From an uncultured Bacilli bacterium (GTDB lineage: Bacteria; Bacillota_I; Bacilli_A; RF39; UBA660), in contig CALVVH010000015.1 in assembly GCA_944363805.1 (NCBI GenBank), positions 1-23,455 of the forward strand: a DNA stretch of 23,455 nucleotides. Direction: 5' to 3'. Positions 15,124 to 22,961 of this stretch are shown piece after piece; within the stretch, counting starts at the first letter, position 1; every line of letters starts with the position of its first letter. The notes below the pieces were generated by a model that saw only the letters and a program-made list of their open reading frames with translations, was not told the DNA's origin and ran no database searches. The position numbers and the translations under genes are program-made.

Positions 15124-15134
15124 TATATTCCAAT

Positions 15135-15221
15135 TGGTGCCTGTATCCGGACTTGAACCGGAACTCCATTGCTGAAAATAGATTTTGAGTCTATCGCGTC
15201 TACCAATTCCGCCATACAGGC
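15135..15221 (-). tRNA. tRNA-Leu (anticodon CAA), CCA encoded
   Basis: The 87-nt minus-strand gene has a 7-bp acceptor stem GCCTGTA/TACAGGC, a D-arm with GGTAGAC, and anticodon stem ATAGA/TCTAT. The loop is CTCAAAA (anticodon CAA at 15187-15185, reading UUG). A long class II variable arm, T-arm CCGGTTCAAGTCCGG and genomic CCA complete it. The long variable arm confirms leucine. It abuts the direct repeat on its 3' side. Confidence 0.96.
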
Positions 15222-15230
15222 CTAGATAAA

Positions 15231-15262
15231 TTATAACACATATTTTAAAATTTGTGTTATAA
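15231..15262 (-). terminator. Hairpin downstream of the PD-(D/E)XK nuclease gene
   Basis: TTATAACACA and TGTGTTATAA form a perfect 10-bp stem with a 12-nt AT-rich loop, directly past the stop at 15271. The following U-run is weak, so termination may be partial. Confidence 0.55.
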
Positions 15263-15270
15263 AATTAAAT

Positions 15271-16428
15271 CTAACTCAATGTAAACCCTAAACCACATTT
15301 ATTTATCTTATTTTTTAAATCTATATATTCACTAGATTTCCATGCACTACAAACATAATAAATTACTCCATTATATTCAAATGTTTTAATATTAGTTGTA
15401 TAATATCCAGGATTTCTTGTCGTATCTATTAATCCTTCTTCAATAAATATAGGATTATCATATAAATAATTTAATTTCCTATCTAATTCTTCCAAAGAAA
15501 CACCATGTTCTAAAAGTTCTTCAATCATTTCCTTTAATAACTCACCAATACCATTAAAAGATTTATTATTAAATGTTCCACCATCAATAAAATATTTCTT
15601 GCCAGTTACAATTCTTTTTATTGATTCATTTACTTTTCCTCCACTAACTTTATAATATTTTGCTAGCATTACTTCAAACATTGAACTAATATTTTTATTA
15701 TTATCAATACACCTTAAAATATCGATTACTTCTTCTTTTCTAAATAACTTTCCTAATAATTCTTTCTCTTCATCAGTTGTAATCATATAGTAATTCTTAG
15801 CATCCGTAAAACTAGCTAAACAATGAATATAATCATAAATTATATTTCTAGTTCTACTACTTATTGCATATTTCAAAGTATCTTTCAAAACATCATCATA
15901 AACATCTTGATACTCTAATATAATATATTTATTATTCTTTACTTTTTCTAAATCATTAGTATCACAATAATAGTATAAAAATACTCTAATTATTTGTGCT
16001 CCGGCATTTTCTTCTTTAACTCTTTTGTAATATTTATCTAAATCATTATATACTGCTGCTCCAATTTTATTTTCAATTACAAATACATACGGCACATCAT
16101 TAATCCAAACTTTTATTAATAGATCGATATTATATTTTTCTCTTTCTACTACCCCACCTTTATAAGAATAATTAGCATTTTCTAAATCTTCTTTACTAAA
16201 ACGAGCATATTCTAAAATACCTGCTGCTTTCCTTTGAATTAAACTAAGCATCTTCCTTAAAGCTAAATCATCTAAATCTGGATTATTCCCCGGCACCAAC
16301 AACCACTTTAAAAAATCACTATGCTTAATCTCCATCCTACTAACCCCATGAATACTCATCGAATCTTGATAGCTATAGTATTTTTTTAAATACCTATATT
16401 CCCAATATCTACTTAATTTCTCATCCAT
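15271..16428 (-). CDS. PD-(D/E)XK nuclease superfamily protein (PDDEXK_4-like)
   Basis: This is a 385-aa protein of unknown biological role. The N-terminal third carries the nuclease core: ISRMEIKHSDFLKWLL-type region (E33 and H36), NIDLLIKVWI with D102, and VFVIENKIGA with E119 and K121, giving the D...ExK motif. The rest is helical with no recognised domain. This pattern is typical of the PD-(D/E)XK family often found as lone genes near prophages, defence genes or tRNAs. The upstream TTG at 16443 is open, but GGGAGTGAG lies between it and the ATG at 16428, so the ATG is preferred. It lies beside tRNA-Leu and the decayed repeats, suggesting accessory origin; target unknown. Confidence 0.75.
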   Translation of the reverse strand: MDEKLSRYWEYRYLKKYYSYQDSMSIHGVSRMEIKHSDFLKWLLVPGNNPDLDDLALRKMLSLIQRKAAGILEYARFSKEDLENANYSYKGGVVEREKYNIDLLIKVWINDVPYVFVIENKIGAAVYNDLDKYYKRVKEENAGAQIIRVFLYYYCDTNDLEKVKNNKYIILEYQDVYDDVLKDTLKYAISSRTRNIIYDYIHCLASFTDAKNYYMITTDEEKELLGKLFRKEEVIDILRCIDNNKNISSMFEVMLAKYYKVSGGKVNESIKRIVTGKKYFIDGGTFNNKSFNGIGELLKEMIEELLEHGVSLEELDRKLNYLYDNPIFIEEGLIDTTRNPGYYTTNIKTFEYNGVIYYVCSAWKSSEYIDLKNKINKCGLGFTLS

Positions 16429-16450
16429 TAAACTCACTCCCAAATCTATT

Positions 16451-16480
16451 TTAACATAACTTCTCTTTATGTGATATAAT
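16451..16480 (+). promoter_or_regulatory. Promoter of the flavin reductase-rubredoxin gene
   Basis: TTAACA (16451-16456), an 18-bp spacer and an extended -10 TGATATAAT (16472-16480). Confidence 0.65.
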
Positions 16481-16496
16481 TTTTAAGAGGTGCATT

Positions 16497-17123
16497 ATGG
16501 ATAAATCAATTTTAAAAAAACTATCATATGGAATGTATATCATTACTAGTAAAGAGCAAGATTTATTAGTAGGTTGTGTTGCTAATAGTATTATGCAAAT
16601 AAATTCCGATACGGTTGCTATCAGTCTAAACAATGATAACTATACAACTAAAGTAATATTAGAAGAAAAGAAATTTGCTATCAATATCTTACCTACCAAT
16701 ACTGATATTGAACTTATCAAAACTTTTGGTTTTCAAAAGAGTAATGAAGTTAATAAATTTACTAATGTCTCATATGAACTAATCGATGAAGTTCCTATTA
16801 TTAGTAATACATGTGGATATATTATCTGTACTTTTAATAATCAAATTAAAACTACTACTCATACGATAATTTTGGGTAAAATAATCAATATGCAAGCAAC
16901 CAATTCCTTAGAAGCTATGACCTACAAATACTACCAAGAAAACTTAAAAGGCCAAACTAATAAGACTGCTCCAACTTACCAAGAAGAAAAAAAGACAACT
17001 ACTAAAAATGTCTTTGTTTGTAAAATCTGCGGCTATCGCTATGAAACCGATTTAGATGAACTACCTAATGACTTCAAATGTCCAATGTGTGGTGTTGGTA
17101 AAGAATACTTTGAAAAACTCTAG
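16497..17123 (+). CDS. Flavin reductase-rubredoxin fusion (high-molecular-weight rubredoxin type)
   Basis: The N-terminal ~155 residues form an FMN-binding flavin reductase-like domain (LSYGMYIITSKEQDLLVGCV and related). A Lys/Thr-rich linker leads to a C-terminal rubredoxin with VCKICGYRY and KCPMCGVG; the four iron ligands are about C175, C178, C195 and C198. The order flavin reductase then rubredoxin is that of Hrb of Moorella, which passes electrons from NAD(P)H to a flavodiiron protein for O2 or NO removal. No flavodiiron gene is in the window, so the partner is inferred. AGAGGTG precedes the ATG. This is consistent with an anaerobe. Confidence 0.9.
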   Translation: MDKSILKKLSYGMYIITSKEQDLLVGCVANSIMQINSDTVAISLNNDNYTTKVILEEKKFAINILPTNTDIELIKTFGFQKSNEVNKFTNVSYELIDEVPIISNTCGYIICTFNNQIKTTTHTIILGKIINMQATNSLEAMTYKYYQENLKGQTNKTAPTYQEEKKTTTKNVFVCKICGYRYETDLDELPNDFKCPMCGVGKEYFEKL

Positions 17124-17136
17124 TATTCTTTTTTTA
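17101..17136 (+). terminator. Terminator of the flavin reductase-rubredoxin gene
   Basis: AAGAATACT and AGTATTCTT form a 9-bp stem with a 12-nt loop, followed by a T-run. It overlaps the stop codon and the end of the convergent membrane protein gene. Confidence 0.85.
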
Positions 17137-17661
17137 TTTCTCAGGAATACCATAAGATAATCTCGTCTCATCAAAAAATAAGAAATTATGTCTTGGAAAA
17201 TAAGTTAAAAGCAAAAACAAAATATAACATAAAATAATCAATATTATTGGCATTACTTTAATATTTAACTCATCTAACTTAAGTATCTTATACCCAATAA
17301 ACTCGACAAATATATAAGTTATAAGCATAAGAGAAATAGCAATAAACATATTTTCTCCCAACCATTTATATAACGGAATAAAGATAATTAAATAAAATAT
17401 TACTCCCAAAACTGCTTTAGTTACAACTTCCACATAGAAATTATTATGTTCTATTTTAAACTTATTCATAAGTATTAAACTAATCAGTGAACCAAAAACT
17501 ATAACCCCAAATATAATCTTCATATGCTCCCAAATACTCTCATTGACAGGAAAAAATATCGCCGTTAGAAAGTTGGGTATTAAATCATAAACAAAATGCC
17601 ATAAAAAAGACAGGGCAAAAAATACTAAAACATTGATTATCTTCACTTTCTTTAAAGTCAC
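17134..17661 (-). CDS. DUF6512-like multi-pass membrane protein
   Basis: The 175-aa protein has about five hydrophobic segments (roughly 8-30, 45-65, 78-97, 103-125 and 135-155). A motif FFPVNESIWEHMKI follows the first segment, a hallmark of a widespread Firmicutes family of unknown function (DUF6512, named from memory). It ends with a short charged tail. It lies 24 bp downstream of the pentapeptide-like gene and may be the last gene of the scpA-scpB operon. No function can be assigned. Confidence 0.75.
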   Translation of the reverse strand: MTLKKVKIINVLVFFALSFLWHFVYDLIPNFLTAIFFPVNESIWEHMKIIFGVIVFGSLISLILMNKFKIEHNNFYVEVVTKAVLGVIFYLIIFIPLYKWLGENMFIAISLMLITYIFVEFIGYKILKLDELNIKVMPIILIILCYILFLLLTYFPRHNFLFFDETRLSYGIPEK

Positions 17662-17685
17662 ATTATCACCTACTAATAATATGCT

Positions 17686-18267
17686 TTATTCATGTATAAT
17701 TATCCCTATTTTACTAATTAAATCCAATATTTGTTCAAGACTCATAAAACAGCCTCGTAAATTATTAATATCGCCAATTACATTTTCTATCTTCGAGCTA
17801 TATAAATAGACATTACTAACCTTTTTATTATTATATAATTCTATATTACTTATATTACAATTAAAAAAATCTATATCTTCTATATTACATCTTTTTATCC
17901 CAATATTACCAATCTTACTTATCTTATATTTATTATTATTTATACTACACTCTTGCATTTCCACAAGGATTATTAAAGAATCATCGATAACAAAATCAAC
18001 TATTTTACATCCATTAAAACTTACATTAACTAATTTAGAATTATCTATATTACTATTTTTAATAGCTACATTATCAAATACAACATTGTTAAATTCACAA
18101 GTTTTAAAACTAATACTATCTAAACTCATATTTTCTAACACGACATTATTAAAAGAACAATTTTTAAAAGTAGTATTCTTTATATTATTAAACGAGAGAT
18201 TATCACTATCGAATCTCTCGTTTTCAATTATCTCTTTATTTTCTACTAATTTACTTAACTTATTCAT
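17686..18267 (-). CDS. Pentapeptide-repeat-like protein
   Basis: The 193-aa protein has a regular 5-residue pattern with Phe, Val, Ile or Leu at the centre and Asn/Ser around it (FKNCSFNNVVLENMSL and similar), from about residue 22 to 165. This predicts a right-handed quadrilateral beta-helix. It is very rich in Asn and Ile. The last ~25 residues are a hydrophobic helix. Some family members mimic DNA and protect gyrase; most have no known function, and none is claimed here. Its ATG overlaps the scpB end by 8 bp, so it is translated with the condensin subunits. Confidence 0.75.
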   Translation of the reverse strand: MNKLSKLVENKEIIENERFDSDNLSFNNIKNTTFKNCSFNNVVLENMSLDSISFKTCEFNNVVFDNVAIKNSNIDNSKLVNVSFNGCKIVDFVIDDSLIILVEMQECSINNNKYKISKIGNIGIKRCNIEDIDFFNCNISNIELYNNKKVSNVYLYSSKIENVIGDINNLRGCFMSLEQILDLISKIGIIIHE

Positions 18268-18829
18268 TAATATCCTCTTTGTATATCGATGTAAATAACT
18301 CTTGTTCTTCTTCCTCTTTTTTATAAGTATTAGGTAATTCTGGTAAATCTCCCAAAGTAGCTAATCCAAAATAATCTAAAAATTCACTAGTAGTTCTATA
18401 CAAATTTGGTTTCCCCGGCAAACTACTCTTCCCACTTATTTTAATTAAATCCTTAGCCATCAATTTTCTAATCATATTCATACTGGCAATACCTCTTAAT
18501 TCATCAACTTCAATTCTCGTAATTGGTTGATTATATGCAATAATTGCCAAAGTCTCTAAAGCTGCTTGACTAAGGGTATTACTTCCTCTTGTGGTTATTA
18601 ACTTCTGATAATATTCCTTATGCTCTTGTTTTGTAGTAAGTTTAAAAGTTTCTCCAATAAAACTTATCCTAATTCCCCTATTATCTTTATTATACTCTTC
18701 TCTTAAACTCTTAAGTAACTCTTGAGCTTCTTTTTTCTTAATCCCCATTATCTCACATATATTATCTAAAGTTATCCCTTCATCACCAACTACAAAAAGT
18801 AAACCTTCCAATATTGCTTGTTTTTCCAT
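18260..18829 (-). CDS. scpB: Segregation and condensation protein B
   Basis: ScpB is the kleisin-associated winged-helix subunit of the bacterial SMC condensin. The 189-aa protein has the family core AILEGLLFVVGDEGITLDNI, then QAALETLAIIAYNQPITRIE, VDELRGI and LPGKPNLYRTTSEFLDYFGL, and a short acidic tail. It starts 3 bp after scpA with its own ATG and overlaps the downstream pentapeptide-like gene. The scpA-scpB order is universal in Firmicutes. Confidence 0.96.
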   Translation of the reverse strand: MEKQAILEGLLFVVGDEGITLDNICEIMGIKKKEAQELLKSLREEYNKDNRGIRISFIGETFKLTTKQEHKEYYQKLITTRGSNTLSQAALETLAIIAYNQPITRIEVDELRGIASMNMIRKLMAKDLIKISGKSSLPGKPNLYRTTSEFLDYFGLATLGDLPELPNTYKKEEEEQELFTSIYKEDINE

Positions 18830-18832
18830 CTA

Positions 18833-19543
18833 TTACACCTTTTCTATCAAAATATCTCCAAAATTCTCTTTTTGGCTCAACTTAACTTCCCCATTTTTAC
18901 ACATATCTAAAATAGATAAAAATGTTACTACCACCATCTCTTTAGTATAATCTTCAAAAAGATCTGTAAACTTTACATTTCCTCTTTTATCCAAATAATT
19001 TCTTATATAATTTTTTCGATCTTCAACACTGAGTTCTTTTCTCGTAATCCGTGTATTTATTGGCTTTTGATAATCAAGTCTCTTTTGTAACTCCAATAAA
19101 GCCATTTTAAGTAAATCCGGATCCATAGTTCCTTCCAAATGTTCTTCTTCCACATATTCTTTTAAGTTCTCTGGAACCTTAGTAAAAAACTCACTTCTTT
19201 TTTCTTCTAATTGTTTAAATATATCTGCAACACTTTGATATTTTTCATATTCGATCAATTTATTTTTTAAATCTTCTTCACTATTGATACTATATTCACT
19301 ATCATCTTCCGTATCATTATCCAAATTTAATAATAATCTACTCTTTAAATGAATTAATTCCGCTGCCATAACTAAATATTCACTAGCATCATCTAAATCA
19401 TTTTTATCAAGTGTATTAATAAATTCCAAATATTTATCTATTATATACTTCGTATCTATTTCATAGATATCCATCTTTGCTGTCTTAACAAGATGTAAAA
19501 GTAAATCTAAAGGGCCTTCAAAATCATTGATATGCAAATTCAT
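18833..19543 (-). CDS. scpA: Segregation and condensation protein A (kleisin)
   Basis: ScpA bridges the SMC heads and binds ScpB, for chromosome compaction and segregation. The 236-aa protein opens with the hallmark FEGPLDLLLHLVKTAKMDIYEI. YLVMAAELIHLKSRLLL follows, then an acidic variable middle and a C-terminal winged helix (VVTFLSILDMCKNGEVKLSQ). GGGGGTGG precedes the ATG and overlaps the end of the upstream gene. The smc gene is not in the window. Confidence 0.96.
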   Translation of the reverse strand: MNLHINDFEGPLDLLLHLVKTAKMDIYEIDTKYIIDKYLEFINTLDKNDLDDASEYLVMAAELIHLKSRLLLNLDNDTEDDSEYSINSEEDLKNKLIEYEKYQSVADIFKQLEEKRSEFFTKVPENLKEYVEEEHLEGTMDPDLLKMALLELQKRLDYQKPINTRITRKELSVEDRKNYIRNYLDKRGNVKFTDLFEDYTKEMVVVTFLSILDMCKNGEVKLSQKENFGDILIEKV

Positions 19544-19554
19544 AAGACCACCCC

Positions 19555-20490
19555 CTAATTACATGTATATCCATTTGCCTCTAATTCAAAATTCATTATC
19601 TTTGCATCGGTATTAAGTGGATAATATATAATACTATTAAATGAACCATTACTTACCGTACTAAGATTTAAAATAGTTCTAAAATACAACGTATTATTTT
19701 CAACAGTTACTATTGAATCTATTCCCCCAATAGTATTATAAGTAGCAGCAAGAGCTTGATAACTACTATATAACGTACTATAATTAGCATCACTAGCTGG
19801 TACTGTAAATAGATCTTCGATTGTATAAAGTTGATTATTAGTTAAATTATAATTGACTGTTTCATACCCTTTTGTACATGTAAGCACTGCATTACCATTT
19901 TCATCTACTGGCATAACATGTGACGGATACTCATCTTCCATAATTTCTACAAATGACAAAGTATGTATATTACTATCAGTTAAGTCATAGACTAAATCAA
20001 TTGTACCCCCACTTGCTACAACTTCATCAGTTAGCATTATTCTTTGTAATAACATTCTATTGGCGTTATATAAATTTAAGAAATAATGTAAATCCGTAAA
20101 ATCGACCATTTCACTACTATTATTAGTAATACTAAAACTAAGTTGTTCATTAGCAACTTCAAAATTAGATAGTACTAATTGTCCTTCCATTATTTCTAAT
20201 CCCGCTACTAATTCGTATTCCCTTACTTCTTCTTCCTCATCATCAGTATTATCATCATTTCCATTATTACCACTATTTCCCGGATTAACTGGTGCAACAC
20301 TTTCTGGATTGATATACTGTTCCATATATGTGGCAATATCTGGTAAATAGATAACTACTGCAATAAAAATAGCAAAGATAAAAACTAACCATATGACACT
20401 GCCTTTTCTTTCCTTTTTAGTAAATAACACCGTCGGAGTTAGTTCTTGATCGACAATTACAACTTTTTTCTTTCTCGCCATTATTACCAT
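19555..20490 (-). CDS. Membrane-anchored extracellular protein of unknown function
   Basis: This 311-aa protein has about 30 basic cytoplasmic residues (ARKKKVVIVDQELTP), one membrane helix (about 31-51), and an Asn/Gly/Asp/Glu-rich linker (about 70-92). A beta-type extracellular region follows (LSFSITNNSSEMVDFTDL and similar), recalling DUF4352/immunoglobulin-like domains, but no family can be named. A second ATG at 20481, four codons in, is an alternative start. It lies 11 bp upstream of scpA, whose ribosome binding site overlaps its end, and seems to be the first gene of that operon. A surface protein leading a condensin operon is unusual. Confidence 0.75.
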   Translation of the reverse strand: MVIMARKKKVVIVDQELTPTVLFTKKERKGSVIWLVFIFAIFIAVVIYLPDIATYMEQYINPESVAPVNPGNSGNNGNDDNTDDEEEEVREYELVAGLEIMEGQLVLSNFEVANEQLSFSITNNSSEMVDFTDLHYFLNLYNANRMLLQRIMLTDEVVASGGTIDLVYDLTDSNIHTLSFVEIMEDEYPSHVMPVDENGNAVLTCTKGYETVNYNLTNNQLYTIEDLFTVPASDANYSTLYSSYQALAATYNTIGGIDSIVTVENNTLYFRTILNLSTVSNGSFNSIIYYPLNTDAKIMNFELEANGYTCN

Positions 20491-20512
20491 CCCATTTCAT
20501 TCTCTATAATAG

Positions 20513-20541
20513 ATTATACTATATTTATTTCCACTAAACAA
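20513..20541 (-). promoter_or_regulatory. Promoter of the scpA-scpB operon
   Basis: Minus-strand TTGTTT (20541-20536), 17-bp spacer, TATAAT (20518-20513), shortly upstream of the membrane-anchored gene. Confidence 0.65.
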
Positions 20542-20613
20542 GAAAAAATAAGTCAAAATTTTATTGTAATTATCGCTAAAATATAGTAAAGTAACTAAAA
20601 AAGGAAGAAAATT

Positions 20614-21492
20614 ATGAAAGATGCCATTAGAGAACTTTTAAAAGGTAAAAACTTTACTACAGTTTTAAATGAATATGGATTATTTAAATATGAATTACTT
20701 GATGCAATAGGTGATAAAATATTTCGAGATTATAGTAGTACTCCAGATGAAATAGAAACTTTAAAAAGTATTTATACTAAAGAAGCCATCATGTTTAATT
20801 TAAATGCTCAAAAAATAATGCTTATTTCCGATACTCATATGGAAAATAAACATCATGAAAATTTAAATTACTTAGATTGGGCTTTTGAATTCTGTAAGCA
20901 AAATAATATCCACTGCTTAATCCACGGTGGTGACATAGGTGATGGAACAGAACCGGGAACTTATAAACCATTAGAATTTTCTGAAGTTCCTCCAGGGGTT
21001 GCCCAAAAACAAGTCGATGAAATTTCTAAAAAATACAAAAGAGTACCAGAAATTATCCAATTCGTATTAGCGGGCAATCATGACGAAAGATATAAAAAAC
21101 ATCACGACAAAATTGATATTTTAAGAGAACTAGCCATAAGAAACAATATTTATCCCGTCGGCTATTACCAAGCTTTTTTTAATGTATGTGGCTTTACAAT
21201 TTCTCTAGAACATTCTAATGGCAGTGTTATCGAAACAGATTTAATTCCCCATGATTTTGCCATCAAAGGTCATTCACATAAATGGGAACCAAATAAAGAT
21301 AACATCTTCATACCAACATTAAGCAATAATATATGCCACCAAAGAGAAATGGGAAAACCAGGATTTGTCATCATGCAACCAAGCCAAACACTAGATGAAC
21401 TAACTTTACAATTTGATAGATACACTTTTAAGAGCGAAGAACCACACTTACAAGAACAAACATCATACAGTTTAGTACGCAAAAAGAGATGA
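20614..21492 (+). CDS. Calcineurin-like metallophosphoesterase
   Basis: The 292-aa protein has a helical N-terminal region (about 1-65) and a dinuclear metal phosphoesterase core. All metal-binding blocks are present: D73 and H75 in ISDTHM, GGDIGD (D107), GNHD (155-157) and GHSH (219-222). The substrate could be a nucleotide, phosphoprotein or nucleic acid; the sequence does not decide. AGGAAGA lies upstream of the ATG. It is monocistronic, facing the surface-protein relic. Viral and phage relatives with DTHM...GNHDERYKKH exist, so transfer is possible but unproven. Confidence 0.85.
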   Translation: MKDAIRELLKGKNFTTVLNEYGLFKYELLDAIGDKIFRDYSSTPDEIETLKSIYTKEAIMFNLNAQKIMLISDTHMENKHHENLNYLDWAFEFCKQNNIHCLIHGGDIGDGTEPGTYKPLEFSEVPPGVAQKQVDEISKKYKRVPEIIQFVLAGNHDERYKKHHDKIDILRELAIRNNIYPVGYYQAFFNVCGFTISLEHSNGSVIETDLIPHDFAIKGHSHKWEPNKDNIFIPTLSNNICHQREMGKPGFVIMQPSQTLDELTLQFDRYTFKSEEPHLQEQTSYSLVRKKR

Positions 21493-21513
21493 TACTGCAA
21501 TGTTACCATCTCT
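21485..21513. terminator. Hairpin between the phosphoesterase gene and the surface-protein relic
   Basis: AGAGATG and CATCTCT form a stem (with further partial pairing inside) directly after the phosphoesterase stop. On the minus strand it is followed by TTTTTG, so it would mainly end the relic's transcript. Confidence 0.55.
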
Positions 21514-21540
21514 CAATTAATTGTTTTAGTTGTCCGATAA

Positions 21541-22185
21541 TTAGACTATCACGTAAGGGTCAGACAAAGTTCCTGTTCCTCCAGAAAATTCAACATCAGA
21601 ATTTAGGTAAAATGCTGGCCTGACAGCATATGGAACAGTATCTCCCCAACCAATACTTCCTGCAAAACTGACCACTAAACTACCAGGAACATCATTTGAT
21701 GCTCTGCTACGAGTTATCGTCCAATAGGTATCACCAGTATACATCCAATTATCTCCCTTTATTCCACTATAATCACTTACACTATTATTGTCCCCCACTG
21801 TAGTCCACCCCATCGGATTTACTGCATACATGTAATCTGATACATAAATAAGTCCAATTTCATCTTCATATGTTGTTGTTTCTGCTGGACTTACCAATTC
21901 GTTTGTATATGCTGCTTTTACTGATACATCTCTTATATTTTGATATATGTAGTACCACCAACTTTCCATGTTGTACTTGCTATTTTGTTTTGCCATTCAC
22001 TTTCCAAATAATTCCAGTAATTTGTATTTAAACTCACGGTATTTAATAGACTAGTATTCCATTCACTTGAGAAACCGCACTGTCATTATAATTCCAATAA
22101 TATTTAAACAGCATACCAGCATTTTTCATTCCACTCCAAAAGTTATTATCTAACTCATAAGAATTATCTTCAGTATCTTTTACTA
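21541..22185 (-). pseudogene. Frameshifted relic of a surface-protein C-terminal domain
   Basis: Three reading frames joined end to end match the C-terminal domain of the protein at 9069-10550. Frame one reads DTEDNSYELDNNFWSGMKNA...NDSAVSQ. Near 22058-22075 it shifts to EWNTSLLNTVSL...NYWNYLESEWQ...TTWKVGGTTYI. Near 21935-21950 it shifts again to IRDVSVKAAYTNEL...IGLIYVSDYMY...GDNWMYTGDTYWTI...AVRPAFYLNSD...GGTGTLSDPYVIV. There is no signal segment or start codon, and the upstream end runs into the gmk stop. It is a decayed paralogue, not a separate short gene; the apparent Met start at 21996 is out of frame with the homology. Confidence 0.8.
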
Positions 22186-22841
22186 TTATCAAACTCTTTA
22201 TCCATTAGAAGTTCATGAATTATTTCTTCTTCATTTTCCACACTTACTTCTTCTATTCTATCAACTCTGAGTTTCTCACTGACAAGTATTGCTTCAACTT
22301 TAGATACTGCACTATCTAAATCATCATTAACTACAACATAGTTATAATCATTTATTTGATTTATCTCATTGTAAGCGACCTTAAATCTTGCAATAATTTG
22401 GTCAATATTTTCCATGCCTCGCAGCATTATTCTTCTTTTAACTTCCCGCATTGATGGTGCCATAATAAATATTAAAATAGTACTCGGATAAAGCCTCTTT
22501 ATTTGCTTAGCTCCTTGAACATCTATTTCTAATATTACATCTTTACCACTATCAAGTAGTTCCAACACTTCTTTTTTGGGAGTTCCATAATAAGAACCAT
22601 ATTGCACTTGAGCATATTCTAAGAAGTCCCCATTTTCTATTTTTCTTTCAAACCCTTCTTTAGTAACAAAAAAGTAATCTACTCCATCAATTTCTGATTC
22701 TCTTTTTTCTCTTGAAGTATAAGAAGTAGATAATACTATATCATTATGATTTGCCAGTAACTTCTTAATAACTGTCCCCTTACCGGCACAAGTAGTCCCT
22801 GATATAATTATTAAATCCCCTTTGCTTTTAGTTTTTATCAC
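22170..22841 (-). CDS. gmk: Guanylate kinase
   Basis: This essential enzyme phosphorylates GMP to GDP. The 223-aa protein has the P-loop GTTCAGKGT (15-23), which keeps GxxxxGKGT but differs from the usual GPSGxGKGT. It also has the GMP-binding STSYTSREKRESEIDGVDYFF and GDFLEYAQVQYGSYYGTP, and the lid ILRGM-type RIMLRGMENIDQIIARF. A Glu-rich C-terminal tail of about 20 residues exceeds the usual ~205. The start is GTG at 22841, with GAGGG six bases before it. Its own promoter lies at 22866-22893. Confidence 0.95.
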   Translation of the reverse strand: MIKTKSKGDLIIISGTTCAGKGTVIKKLLANHNDIVLSTSYTSREKRESEIDGVDYFFVTKEGFERKIENGDFLEYAQVQYGSYYGTPKKEVLELLDSGKDVILEIDVQGAKQIKRLYPSTILIFIMAPSMREVKRRIMLRGMENIDQIIARFKVAYNEINQINDYNYVVVNDDLDSAVSKVEAILVSEKLRVDRIEEVSVENEEEIIHELLMDKEFDNSKRY

Positions 22842-22865
22842 ATATATCCCTCACTTTTTCTAATA

Positions 22866-22893
22866 ATTATAACAAATAAATAATTATTTTCAA
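22866..22893 (-). promoter_or_regulatory. Promoter of gmk
   Basis: Minus-strand TTGAAA (22893-22888), 16-bp spacer, extended -10 TGTTATAAT ending at 22866. Confidence 0.7.
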
Positions 22894-22929
22894 GGAAATA
22901 TATGTCGAATATGTATTATTTTCTAAATA

Positions 22930-22938
22930 TGATATAAT
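22930..22938 (+). promoter_or_regulatory. Extended -10 promoter of the glycosyltransferase gene
   Basis: TGATATAAT, a perfect extended -10, lies 24 bases before the ATG. No clear -35 is visible. Confidence 0.55.
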
Positions 22939-22961
22939 AACAAGCAAATAAAGAGGTTATT

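Larger units (their letters stand above)
14452..15142. repeat. Direct repeat copy B (~0.7 kb), abutting tRNA-Leu
   Basis: This is the second copy of the segment at 13345-13952. It retains a 99-bp piece missing from copy A, bounded by CTTGCCATACTCAT at 14621-14634 and 14720-14733. It has lost about 10 bp around the start codon of the decayed gene. Its right end runs into the tRNA-Leu 3' end. Confidence 0.9.

Noticed and set aside
13345..15142. Insertion sequence or transposon flanked by the direct repeats
   Set aside because: No transposase, terminal inverted repeats or target-site duplication could be found; the repeats are a duplicated dead gene.
21541..21996. A separate 151-aa gene starting at the Met at 21996
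   Set aside because: The first ~15 codons are out of frame with the homology to the surface protein, which continues upstream in two other frames; it is part of a pseudogene.
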